From NCBI GenBank assembly GCA_004000625.1, contig SAUS01000005.1, positions 1 through 60,598 of the forward strand: a stretch of 60,598 bases of DNA, read 5' to 3'. The DNA is from Candidatus Cibiobacter qucibialis (GTDB lineage: Bacteria > Bacillota > Clostridia > Oscillospirales > Ruminococcaceae). A program made the translations under genes and the position numbers. This document shows, piece after piece, positions 15,360 to 23,750 of this stretch; the stretch's first letter is position 1, and every line of letters starts with the position of its first letter. Below the pieces are notes generated by a model. That model saw nothing but the letters and a program-made list of their open reading frames with translations, searched no databases and had not been told where the DNA came from.

Positions 15360-17762
15360 TTATTTAACCGGGGTAGCACCCCAGATATCGCGGGAGTAAT
15401 CCATGATGGAACGGTCGGCGGAGAAGATGCCGGCGTTGGAGATGTTCATCAGGCTCATACGGTTCCAGGTCTGCTTCTGCTTGTACAGTTCCTGCACGGT
15501 GTGCTGGGCACGGCGGTAATCCTTGAAGTCAGCCAGGACCATGTACGGGTCAGAGTTGCGCAGGTTGTTGGTAACCTCGCTGAAGTTCTCACCGTTCCAG
15601 CCCTTTTCCAGCATATCCAGAACTGCCATGGCAACATTATCATCAGAGATGAATGCCTGCGGATGGTAGCCCATGCCTTTCAGTGCGTTGACTTCGGGGG
15701 TCAGCATACCAAAGATGATCTCGTTGTCCTTACCGGCGGCATCGGCGATTTCCACGTTCGCGCCGTCCAGGGTGCCCAAGGTGATTGCGCCGTTCAGCAT
15801 GAACTTCATGTTGCCGGTGCCGGAAGCCTCGGTGCCGGCCAGAGAGATCTGCTCGGACACTTCGGAAGCGGGCATCAGGCGTTCAGACAGGGAGACACAG
15901 TAGTCTTCCAGGTAGACAATGCGCAACTTATCTTTAACAGCGGGATCGTTGTCAATCAGCTTGCCCAGCTTGCAGATCATGCGGATCATCTGCTTGGCCA
16001 TGTAGTAGCCGGGGGCAGCCTTGGCGCCGAAGATATAGGTCTTGGGCACAAAGTCAGCGTTCGGGTTTGCCTTCAGGTACAGGTACTCAGCGGCAATGTT
16101 CATGGCGTTCAGGTGCTGGCGCTTGTACTCGTGCATGCGCTTGACCTGGCAGTCAAAGATAGAATCCGGGTCAATGACCTGGCCGGTGGTCTTTTCCAGA
16201 TAGTTGGCAAAGTTCACCTTGTTGGCGCGCTTGACGGCGGCCAGCTTATCCAGCATGGCGGAATCGTCAGCAAATTTCTCGAACTTCTTCAGCTCGGAAG
16301 CATCCTGCTTGAAGCCGGGGCCGATGGAATCTTCCAGCAGCTTGGTCAGGCCGGGGTTGGCAGCCAGCAGCCAGCGGCGGTAAGCAATACCGTTGGTAAC
16401 GTTCTTGAATGCTTGCGGCTTGTACAGGAAGTAATCATGGAACACGCTGTCCTTGATGATCTCGCTGTGCAGCTTGGAAACGCCGTTGATGGAATGGCAG
16501 GTGTAGGCGCAGATGTTGGCCATGCGGACCTGGTTGTCGCCAATGATTGCCATGTAGTTGATCTTGCCCTGGTCGCCGGGGAAGGCTTTCTCCAGGTCAG
16601 CACGGCAGCGGCGGTCCATTTCCTGCACGATCTGCCAGATACGCGGCAGAGTGGAGCGGAAGATATCCACGTTCCACTTTTCCAGAGCCTCGCTCATGAC
16701 AGTGTGGTTGGTGTAAGCAAAGACCTTGCGGCAGATGTCGAAAGCTGCATCCCATTCATAGCTGCACTCATCCAGCAAAATGCGCATCATTTCGGGGATG
16801 GCAATGGTCGGATGGGTATCGTTCAGCTGGATGGCGATCTTATCCGGCAGGTTTTCCAGGGTACCGTACTGGTTCAGGTGGTTGCCCAGGATATCGGCAA
16901 CGGAAGCAGCGCTGAAGAAGTACTGCTGGCGCAGGCGAAGGATCTTGCCCTCGGTGTGGTTATCGTTGGGGTACAGGATCTTGGAGATCAGCTCTGCGGA
17001 AGCAGACTGGCTGATAGCGGTGTTATAGTTGCCGGCGTTGAAGCTGCTCATATCAAAGCTGGGTGCCTTGGCCTGCCACAGGCGCAGCTTGGAAACGCCC
17101 TGCGTGCCGTAACCGGCAACGTACATATCGTTGGGAACAGCAATGACAGAGTTGTAGTTTTCGTACTTGACATGGTGGAAACCGCCCTCCCAGGTCTCGA
17201 TAGCCTGGCCGTCAAAGCGGATCTCCTGTGCCTGGTCGGGGTGGGATTTGATCCACACCTGGCCGCCGGGCAGCCAGTTGTCAGCGGTTTCCTGCTGCCA
17301 GCCGTCCACGATCTTCTGCTTGAAGATGCCGTACTCATACAAAATAGAGTAGCCGGTGCCAGGGATACAGTCGGTAGCCATGCCATCCAGGTAGCAGGCA
17401 GCCAGACGGCCCAGGCCGCCGTTGCCGAGGCCTGCATCAGGCTCCTGCTCATAAATGGTGTCGATCTTGATATCGGCGTCAGCCAGAACCTGCTCGGCAA
17501 CTTCGTTCAGGCCCAGGTTGAACAGGCTGGTGCGCAGGCTGCGGCCCATCAGGAATTCCATGCAGAGGTAATAGACCTGTTTTTTGCCTTCGCCCAGGGT
17601 CTTGGCCTGGAACTGCTTCTGGCGGTCAGACATGATCTGACGAACGATCATTGCCATGCAGCGGTAGATCTGCTCGGCGGAAGCAACGTCCAACGTGACG
17701 CCGCATTCGCTGACGACCTTGTCTTTGAGAATTTTTTCAAATTCTTTTTTAGTAAGTTTCAT
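15360..17762 (-). CDS. glgP: Glycogen/maltodextrin phosphorylase
   Basis: An 800-residue GT35 phosphorylase that releases glucose 1-phosphate from alpha-1,4-glucans. Signatures include EQEPDAGLGNGGLGRLAAC near residues 97-115, QLNDTHPTI, and the pyridoxal-phosphate site EASGTGNMKFMLNG with the Schiff-base Lys near 652. Length and order are those of cytoplasmic bacterial enzymes. The ATG at 17762 is used; a TTG one codon before is less likely. An AAGGAGAGGG stretch ends nine bases ahead. With the GH13 enzyme next door, the pair forms a glycogen/maltodextrin breakdown unit feeding pfkA. The leader contains a family 1 MITE. Confidence 0.95.
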   Translation of the reverse strand: MKLTKKEFEKILKDKVVSECGVTLDVASAEQIYRCMAMIVRQIMSDRQKQFQAKTLGEGKKQVYYLCMEFLMGRSLRTSLFNLGLNEVAEQVLADADIKIDTIYEQEPDAGLGNGGLGRLAACYLDGMATDCIPGTGYSILYEYGIFKQKIVDGWQQETADNWLPGGQVWIKSHPDQAQEIRFDGQAIETWEGGFHHVKYENYNSVIAVPNDMYVAGYGTQGVSKLRLWQAKAPSFDMSSFNAGNYNTAISQSASAELISKILYPNDNHTEGKILRLRQQYFFSAASVADILGNHLNQYGTLENLPDKIAIQLNDTHPTIAIPEMMRILLDECSYEWDAAFDICRKVFAYTNHTVMSEALEKWNVDIFRSTLPRIWQIVQEMDRRCRADLEKAFPGDQGKINYMAIIGDNQVRMANICAYTCHSINGVSKLHSEIIKDSVFHDYFLYKPQAFKNVTNGIAYRRWLLAANPGLTKLLEDSIGPGFKQDASELKKFEKFADDSAMLDKLAAVKRANKVNFANYLEKTTGQVIDPDSIFDCQVKRMHEYKRQHLNAMNIAAEYLYLKANPNADFVPKTYIFGAKAAPGYYMAKQMIRMICKLGKLIDNDPAVKDKLRIVYLEDYCVSLSERLMPASEVSEQISLAGTEASGTGNMKFMLNGAITLGTLDGANVEIADAAGKDNEIIFGMLTPEVNALKGMGYHPQAFISDDNVAMAVLDMLEKGWNGENFSEVTNNLRNSDPYMVLADFKDYRRAQHTVQELYKQKQTWNRMSLMNISNAGIFSADRSIMDYSRDIWGATPVK

Positions 17763-17817
17763 CAAAAGTATCCCTCTCCTTACGGCTTATCAATACCAGA
17801 ACCCTCTGGGATTATAC

Positions 17818-17990
17818 TGGCAACACCGCACAATTCCCGCCTTGCGGCTTAAGCACCGCTCCGGCAGCTGCGGCACGGCATCTGCGTTGCCAAAATGCTC
17901 GATAAGACATCCAGTATTATCTGCGCTTTTGGCTTAGCATCTGCCGCACCTCGCTTGCCGTATCGGCACTTAGAATTATGCGGTATTGCC
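17818..17990 (-). mobile_element. Family 1 MITE in the glgP leader
   Basis: Reverse-oriented copy, GGCAACACCGC to GCGGTATTGCC, of about 173 bp. Its left border (TACTGGCAAC) has diverged from the usual TAGGGCAA. It lies between the promoter at 18031-18059 and the glgP start, so the glgP mRNA should carry it as a long hairpin. Confidence 0.85.
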
Positions 17991-18030
17991 TACTGATTTT
18001 TCAAAATCAATAAAAATACTTACCTTAAGC

Positions 18031-18059
18031 ATTATAGTCAAAATTGGCGATATGTGCAA
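18031..18059 (-). promoter_or_regulatory. Promoter of glgP
   Basis: TTGCAC (18059-18054), 17-bp spacer, TATAAT (18036-18031) on the minus strand. The start would be near 18024, leaving a leader of about 260 bases. AT-rich TATAAT-like boxes at 18132-18150 on the plus strand probably serve zapA. Confidence 0.8.
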
Positions 18060-18290
18060 GGCTTTTTTCCCACACGCGTCAATTTTTTCAATTTTACACA
18101 AAAGGGGCTTTTTCTTACGGGCATTTTATACTATAATATAAGGGTATAATTTTAAGCATTTTCCCTGCGCTGCGGGGGCTGGTGGGCGGTTTTGCCGCGC
18201 AGAAGTCCCTTTCCGTCCCGCTTTTGGCGACAAAAGTGCAGGGTGTTCCTGATAAAAACACCATCAACTGAAACAAAGGAGACCCCAACT

Positions 18291-18644
18291 ATGGCTAACA
18301 AAGTACGTCTGACCATCTGCGGTTCGAGCTATGTGATCTCGACCAACGAAAGTGAAGATTACATGCAGAATCTGGCCGAGCGCCTGAATCTTGATATGAA
18401 TGAGCTGATGAGCTCTTCCAATTCGGTTTCCATCACCACCGCTGCCATCATGACTGCGCTGAACTACCGCGATGAGCTGGAAAAGGCCAGCGGCAGCGCG
18501 GATAATATGCGCCGCCAGATCAAAGACTATCTGGAGGATGCCGCCTCCGCCAAGATGGCTGCCGAGGAGCTGCGCCGCGAAAACGCCGCCCTGCGCAAAA
18601 AGGTGGACGACCTGCACCGCCGTTCCCTGACGAGCGAAGCCTGA
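18291..18644 (+). CDS. zapA: Cell division protein ZapA
   Basis: A 117-residue FtsZ-ring-associated protein. The globular head is MANKVRLTICGSSYVISTNESEDYM, followed by the ZapA helix LAERLNLDMNELM, and then a C-terminal coiled coil (about 60-112, rich in Glu/Arg/Lys/Ala) that makes the family tetramer. It bundles FtsZ filaments at mid-cell. The ATG at 18291 has GGAG nine bases upstream; the frame is open further up without a ribosome site. Its TGA overlaps the ATG of the U32 gene by one base. Confidence 0.9.
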   Translation: MANKVRLTICGSSYVISTNESEDYMQNLAERLNLDMNELMSSSNSVSITTAAIMTALNYRDELEKASGSADNMRRQIKDYLEDAASAKMAAEELRRENAALRKKVDDLHRRSLTSEA

Positions 18645-20758
18645 TGGAACAGACTGTTTTACAGCGCCCGGAGATCCTGGCCCCTGCCGGCAATGCTGAT
18701 ATGCTGCGGGCTGCGGTGTTTGCCGGGGCTGACGCCGTATATCTTGGGCTGGATGGCTACAATGCGCGGCGCAGCGCTGGGAACTTTGACCCTGATGCCC
18801 TGCGCGAAGCCGTCTGTTTTTGTCATGCCCGCGGGGTTGCGGTGCATGTGACCCTGAACACGCTGGTTTACGCCGCCGAGCTGGGCGGCCTGGCCGATGC
18901 CGTGCGCGCTGTTGCCGCCGCCGGGGCGGATGCCGTGATTGTGGATGACCTTGCCACCGCGCAGCTGGTGCGCAGCATTGCGCCTGGCCTGCGCCTGCAC
19001 GGCTCTACCCAGATGAGCATCCACACTGCAGAGGGCGCCAAGATGCTGGCAAAGCTGGGGTATTCCCGCGCCATTCTGGCCCGTGAGCTGAGCCTGGCGG
19101 AGATCGAAGCCGTGGTAAAGGCAAGCCCGATCGAATGCGAAGTATTTGTACACGGCGCGATGTGCATGTCCATGAGCGGCCAGTGCATGATGAGCGCGTT
19201 CCTGGGCGGGCGCAGCGGCAACCGCGGTGCCTGCGCGGGTCCCTGCCGCCTGCCGTTTGATGCTACCAACGGCCTGCGCCCCGGCCAGCCGGGCAAAGCC
19301 TGCCACCTGAGCCTGAAAGACATGGACCTTGTGCCCCACATGGCCCAGCTGAAAGCCGCCGGGGTTGCCAGCATTAAAATTGAAGGCCGCCTGCGCACGC
19401 CGGAATATGCCGCTGCTGCGGTAACGGCCTGCCGCGCAGCCCACGCCGGGCAGCCCTATGATGAAGCGCTGCTGCGGGATATTTTCTCCCGCTCCGGCTT
19501 CAGTGATGCCTATCTGGTAGGCCGCAATGACGGCACCATGTTTGGCGTGCGCACCGAAGCCGATGCAGCCGCTACGCGCGCCGCCACGCCGAAAGCCCGC
19601 GAGCTGTTCCGCCGCGAACTGGAGCGCATTCCGGTGCATTTCTGCGTCAGCGGCGGTGTGGAGGACGGCGGCATCAAGCTGACAGCTTTCGACGACAACG
19701 GCAGCCGTGTCAATGTGTACAGCGCCGATGAACCGCAGCCCGCACAGAAAGACCCCGCCCCCGGCATTGAGCGTGCCCTGGGCAAAACCGGCGGTACGCC
19801 GTTCACCTGCGCCGGGGTTGAGTTTGCCTGCGGCGAGGGCGGCCCCGGATTTTTGCCCGGCTCCGCCTGGAATGAGATGCGCCGCGAAGCGCTGGACAAG
19901 CTGCTGCAAAAGCGCAGTGAACCTGCGCCCCTGGCCACAAAGGAAATCACCCTGCCGGAATACGCCGAGCACGAAGTAGGCATGATACCCCAGCTGGCCG
20001 CCCGTTTTGAAACCGCTGCCCAGCTGCCCGGTGCCGAATACCTGGCCAAGCTGCGCTATCTGATCCTGCCCATCCGGGAAGCGGACGCTGTGCCGCAGCC
20101 CTTGCGCTGCAAAACGCTGCTGGAGCTGCCCCGCACTGCTTTCGGCACTGTGGAACCGGATACCATGCGCCGTCTGGCTGCGCTGGAAGGTTCCGGCTTT
20201 GCGGGTGTGGTTGCAAACAATCTGGCGCAGTTTGGGTATGCCTCTCCCCTGCCGGTGTTCGGCGGGCTGGGGCTGAATGTAACCAACCCAATGTCTGCGG
20301 CAGAGTATGTGTGCCTGGGTGCCCGTGGCCTGCTGGTGCAGCCTGAAACGGCCCTGACCGCCATGCGTGCTGTGGCACCCCGGCAGAAAGACGGCACCCC
20401 GGTGCCCACCGCTGCCCTGTGCTATGGCCACCTGCCCCTGATGCTGACCCGCGCCTGCCCGCTGCGCAATGTACGCACCAGCTGCGCGGGCTGCACCCAC
20501 AAGGGCAAACTGCGGGACCGCAAAGGGCGGGATTTCCCGGTGCGGTGCTCCGCCCCCGGCAGCGCCGGAATGCGCACCGTGTTTAACCCTGTACCACTTT
20601 ATATGGGGGACCGCCTGACCGAAATGCCGGTGGACCTTGCCGTGGCCGCGTTCACCCTGGAACCTGCAGACCGCGTGGAAGAGGTTCTGACCCACCTTTT
20701 CCATCAGCAGCCCTTTGACAGCGAGTTTACAAGAGGGCTATATTATACGAATAACTAA
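18644..20758 (+). CDS. Peptidase U32 family protein with C-terminal DUF3656-type region
   Basis: A 704-residue member of the U32 family. Known relatives (RlhA, TrhP/YegQ) hydroxylate rRNA or tRNA bases, so an RNA-modification role is more likely than proteolysis. The N-terminal barrel starts EILAPAGNADMLRAAV. The U32 signature region is EVFVHGAMCMSMSGQCMMS, followed by GGRSGNRGACAGPCRLPF. These cysteines and later CPLRNVRTSCAGC suggest an iron-sulfur site. The extra C-terminal half is typical of the long Firmicute form. The start overlaps the zapA stop (TGATG), which implies translational coupling; the zapA-U32 order is common in Clostridia. Confidence 0.9.
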   Translation: MEQTVLQRPEILAPAGNADMLRAAVFAGADAVYLGLDGYNARRSAGNFDPDALREAVCFCHARGVAVHVTLNTLVYAAELGGLADAVRAVAAAGADAVIVDDLATAQLVRSIAPGLRLHGSTQMSIHTAEGAKMLAKLGYSRAILARELSLAEIEAVVKASPIECEVFVHGAMCMSMSGQCMMSAFLGGRSGNRGACAGPCRLPFDATNGLRPGQPGKACHLSLKDMDLVPHMAQLKAAGVASIKIEGRLRTPEYAAAAVTACRAAHAGQPYDEALLRDIFSRSGFSDAYLVGRNDGTMFGVRTEADAAATRAATPKARELFRRELERIPVHFCVSGGVEDGGIKLTAFDDNGSRVNVYSADEPQPAQKDPAPGIERALGKTGGTPFTCAGVEFACGEGGPGFLPGSAWNEMRREALDKLLQKRSEPAPLATKEITLPEYAEHEVGMIPQLAARFETAAQLPGAEYLAKLRYLILPIREADAVPQPLRCKTLLELPRTAFGTVEPDTMRRLAALEGSGFAGVVANNLAQFGYASPLPVFGGLGLNVTNPMSAAEYVCLGARGLLVQPETALTAMRAVAPRQKDGTPVPTAALCYGHLPLMLTRACPLRNVRTSCAGCTHKGKLRDRKGRDFPVRCSAPGSAGMRTVFNPVPLYMGDRLTEMPVDLAVAAFTLEPADRVEEVLTHLFHQQPFDSEFTRGLYYTNN

Positions 20759-20786
20759 ATCATAATATCGGAGGAAGGGTAAGTTA

Positions 20787-20887
20787 GGGCAATACCGCAT
20801 AATTCTAAGTGCCGATACGGCGAGCGAGGTGCGGCAGCTGCCGGAGCGGTGCTTAAGCCGCAAGGCGGGAATTGTGCGGTGTTGCCT
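20787..20887 (+). mobile_element. Family 1 MITE, 101-bp short form
   Basis: Same ends as the 174-bp copies, flanked by TA at 20785-20786 and 20888-20889. The interior is deleted between two GCGGCAG/GCCGCAG sites, leaving a nearly perfect palindrome centred on GGCAGCTGCC. Confidence 0.9.
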
Positions 20888-20889
20888 TA

Positions 20890-21095
20890 GGAGTGAGGAA
20901 GTAGGAGTTAAAGCAGGGCCTAAGGTTTTGCTCTGTAGGGAACGGTCTTGACCGTTCCGAAACATTGCCATATATGCCATAATGGAATTTGCAATAATGC
21001 GCCCCTACGGGGGGCATCGTAATTTCTAACTGCTCATTGCTAATTCCTAATTGAGATAACTCCTAACTCCTCCCTCCTCCCTCCTAACTCACCCC
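20890..21095 (+). repeat. Family 3 composite repeat, degenerate
   Basis: Starts with AGGAAGTAGGAGTT, has one GGAACGGTC/GACCGTTCC palindrome near 20938-20957 and a CCCCTACGGGGGGCATCG hairpin, and ends in CTAACTCCTCCCTCC. It runs to within eight bases of the dut start. Confidence 0.7.
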
Positions 21096-21103
21096 AACGT
21101 ACT

Positions 21104-21550
21104 ATGGAACAAAAAATCGTCAAATATTCCGTTCTTTCCCCGCTGGCTAAGGTGCCGGCATATGCAACGGCGGGGGCGGCGGCGGCTGATTTGTGCGCCG
21201 CGCTGGAAGAGCCGTTGACCATTGCCCCCATGCAGCGGGTGCTGGTGCCCACCGGCCTTGCCATTGAGCTGCCGGATGCCGGGTGCGTGGCATTGGTGTA
21301 TGCCCGCAGCGGACTTTCCATCAAGCACGGGCTGTGCATGGCCAACGGCGTTGGCGTTGTGGACAGCGATTACCGCGGCGAGCTGAAAGTGCCCATGATC
21401 AACCTTGGCACCGAGCCTTACACCATCGCCCCCGGCGAGCGCGTGGCCCAACTGTGCATTGCCCCCGTGTGGCAGGCCGCCTTTGTACCCGCCGCCACCC
21501 TGAACGAAACCGAACGCGGTGAAGGCGGGTTTGGATCGACGGGAAAATAG
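21104..21550 (+). CDS. dut: dUTP diphosphatase
   Basis: A 148-residue trimeric dUTPase that hydrolyses dUTP to dUMP and keeps uracil out of DNA. All five family motifs are visible: AGAAAADLCA, ARSGLSIKHG, GVVDSDYRGEL, RVAQLCIAPV and the C-terminal RGEGGFGSTG clamp. There is no Shine-Dalgarno sequence before the ATG: the 40 bases upstream are CTCC-rich repeat DNA. Either this start is leaderless-like or the repeat insertion replaced the native leader. The gene is isolated between two family 3 repeats. Confidence 0.95.
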   Translation: MEQKIVKYSVLSPLAKVPAYATAGAAAADLCAALEEPLTIAPMQRVLVPTGLAIELPDAGCVALVYARSGLSIKHGLCMANGVGVVDSDYRGELKVPMINLGTEPYTIAPGERVAQLCIAPVWQAAFVPAATLNETERGEGGFGSTGK

Positions 21551-21555
21551 TTGAG

Positions 21556-21815
21556 AGTTACGAGGGAGGAGTTAGGAGTTAAGAGTTTTTGGGGCCGCAG
21601 ATAACCTGTAAAGTCTGGCTGTGTGCAAAAAAAGATACCTGTAGGGAACGGTCTTGACCGTTCCGCAGGTTTAGGATGATTGGCCTTTTGTCAGATAAAT
21701 CCTTTGGTTTCGGAACGGTCAAGACCGTTCCCTACAATTTATTTTATTCTTTGTTGCAAACCTTCAAAAGCACATTTAACTCCTAACTCCTACTTCCTAC
21801 CTCCTAACTTCCTAT
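21556..21815 (+). repeat. Family 3 composite repeat
   Basis: Same orientation and structure as the copy at 8145: GGAGTTAGGAGTT, GGGGCCGCAGAT, two inverted GGAACGGTC palindromes, then AACTCCTAACTCCTACTTCC. It fills the gap between dut and maf; no gene is present. Confidence 0.8.
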
Positions 21816-21874
21816 TTTCCCTTTGTTTCGCCGCGGTGGTGCGGTAGAATCTGTTACGAAAGGAACATCCCATT

Positions 21875-22435
21875 ATGTCCTTGATTTTAGCCTCCGGCAG
21901 CCCGCGGCGGCGGGAGCTGATGGCGCTGATCACGCCCAATTACACCGTTGCCCCCAGTGATGTGGACGAGAGCCGCATTACCGCCGCAACGCCTGCTCAG
22001 CTGGCCCAGGCCCTGGCAGAAGCCAAAGCCCTGGCCGTGGCGCAGCAGCACCCTGATGATACCGTGATCGGCTGTGATACCGTGGTGGACTGTGACGGCG
22101 CTGTGTTCGGCAAACCTTCCGGCGAGGAAGACGCTGTGCGGATGCTGCACGCGCTCTCTGGCCGGGAGCACAAAGTACATACCGGGCTATGCGTGGTACA
22201 CGGCGGCAAGGCGTACCTTGCCACTGAAACCACCCGCGTACAGTTTGCGCCCATTGAGGAAAGCGATCTGCTTGCCTATGCGCGCACCCCGGAACCGTAT
22301 GACAAAGCCGGGGCTTACGCCATCCAGGGCCATGCTGCGCTGTGGTGCAGCGGCATTGTGGGATGTTATTACAATATTATGGGTCTGCCCGTACACCGTC
22401 TGGCACAGGTACTGCGCCAGGCCGGAGCGCTGTAA
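21875..22435 (+). CDS. maf: Maf-like nucleotide pyrophosphatase
   Basis: A 186-residue Maf/HAM1-superfamily protein that hydrolyses non-canonical or excess nucleoside triphosphates (dTTP/UTP in the best studied subgroup). The N-terminal ILASGSPRRRELM is the substrate loop. The catalytic region has GCDTVVDCDG (about 64-73) and GKPSGEEDA, then EPYDKAGAYAIQG. GGAACAT ends a few bases before the ATG. mreB follows after 90 bp, a neighbourhood conserved in many bacteria. Confidence 0.93.
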   Translation: MSLILASGSPRRRELMALITPNYTVAPSDVDESRITAATPAQLAQALAEAKALAVAQQHPDDTVIGCDTVVDCDGAVFGKPSGEEDAVRMLHALSGREHKVHTGLCVVHGGKAYLATETTRVQFAPIEESDLLAYARTPEPYDKAGAYAIQGHAALWCSGIVGCYYNIMGLPVHRLAQVLRQAGAL

Positions 22436-22525
22436 CGGCAGTGCCGCAGCGGCCTGGCTGCTGCGGCGTGTCGTGCGCATTCTTTGTGCGGCCCACCCGC
22501 ACAAACACATGATGGGGAGATAAAA

Positions 22526-23605
22526 ATGGCAAATCCGATTTTGCAGCTGCTTGAAGCTCTGCGCAATATGTTTACCTGTGATATTGGCATTGACCTTGGC
22601 ACCGCCAACACGCTGGTGTATATGAAAGGCCGCGGCATTATCATCCGCGAGCCCAGCGTTGTGGCGGTGGATGCCCGCACCGACGAACTGCGTGTGCGCT
22701 GCGTAGGCCACGAGGCCAAAGCCATCATCGGCGCAGCGCCCAACTCCATTCTGGCGGTACGCCCGCTGAAAGACGGCGTGATTGCCGACTTTGACATCAC
22801 CGCCGCCATGCTGCAAAGCTTTATCCGCCAGGCATGCGGCAGCCGCCTGTTCGTGCGGCCGCGCGTGGTCATCTGCGTGCCGTCCGGCGTGACCGAAGTG
22901 GAACGCCGCGCCGTGCGCCAGGCCGCCGCCAAAGCCGGTGCCCGCCAGGTAACGGTGATTGAAGAGCCGATGGCTGCCGCCATTGGTGCCGGGCTGCCGA
23001 CCGCTGAACCGGTGGGCAGCATGATTGTGGATATCGGCGGCGGCACGGCGGAAGTGGCGGTCATCAGCCTTTCCGGCATTGTGGCATCCCGCAGCGTGCG
23101 CTGTGCGGGCGATGCGCTGGACCAGAGCATTACCAGCTTTATCAAGCGCAAATACAACCTGCTGGTGGGCGAACGCACTGCTGAGCAGATTAAACTGGAA
23201 ATCGGCTCCGCCTGCCCGCCAGACCCCACCGACACCGAGCATGGCGAAACCACAATGGAGATCAAGGGCCGTAACCTGGTGGATGGCCTGCCGAAAGATA
23301 TCCTGATCCGCTCTGAAGAAGTGCGCGAGGCAATGAACGAAAACCTGATGCGCATTGTGGAAGCCATCAAGGACACGCTGGAATGCACTCCGCCAGAGCT
23401 TTCCAGCGATATCATTGACCGCGGCATCATGCTTTCGGGCGGCGGTGCCCTGCTGCGCGGGCTGGATACTCTGATCCAGAACGAAACCGGCATTGAGGTA
23501 CACATTGCCGAAGCCCCGCTGGACTGTGTTGCCCTCGGCGCCGGTGCTGTCCTCGATCACCCCGATCTGGCAGGAACCAGACGGGAGGAACTGAGCTACC
23601 TGTAA
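22526..23605 (+). CDS. mreB: Rod-shape protein, MreB/Mbl family
   Basis: A 359-residue actin-like filament protein that guides elongation-phase wall synthesis at the inner membrane. Actin-fold motifs are seen: phosphate-1 DIGIDLGTANTLVY near 12-25, EEPMAAAIGAGLPT, phosphate-2 DIGGGTAEVAVIS, adenosine LSGGGALLRGL. A short hydrophobic N terminus (PILQLLEALRNMF) may bind membrane. The ATG at 22526 has GGGGAG seven bases ahead. mreC and mreD are not downstream; the next gene is convergent dnaK, so this copy is separate from an mreBCD operon and may be the Mbl-type paralogue. Confidence 0.93.
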   Translation: MANPILQLLEALRNMFTCDIGIDLGTANTLVYMKGRGIIIREPSVVAVDARTDELRVRCVGHEAKAIIGAAPNSILAVRPLKDGVIADFDITAAMLQSFIRQACGSRLFVRPRVVICVPSGVTEVERRAVRQAAAKAGARQVTVIEEPMAAAIGAGLPTAEPVGSMIVDIGGGTAEVAVISLSGIVASRSVRCAGDALDQSITSFIKRKYNLLVGERTAEQIKLEIGSACPPDPTDTEHGETTMEIKGRNLVDGLPKDILIRSEEVREAMNENLMRIVEAIKDTLECTPPELSSDIIDRGIMLSGGGALLRGLDTLIQNETGIEVHIAEAPLDCVALGAGAVLDHPDLAGTRREELSYL

Positions 23606-23750
23606 AGGTAGGAGTTAAGCGGTGGTTTGAATGCCCGCCGCAAACCCATAAAGTAATCGTAGGGAACGGTCTTGACCGTTCCCTACATTTTGTTTCAATA
23701 TTCAGGCAGGATTTTTTGGCACCTGTGGCCCAAAAACTCCTAACTCCTAC
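23606..23750 (-). repeat. Family 3 composite repeat, reverse orientation
   Basis: A reversed copy with only one GGAACGGTC/GACCGTTCC palindrome. Its TTTTTTGGCACCTGTGGCCCAAAAA segment mirrors the left arm of the copy at 8145. It lies between convergent mreB and dnaK and overlaps the last bases of dnaK. Confidence 0.75.

Noticed and set aside
13265..17852. Long plus-strand frames opposite the GH13 and glgP genes
   Set aside because: They are mirror frames of GC-rich coding DNA, lack starts with ribosome sites and have no recognisable domains.
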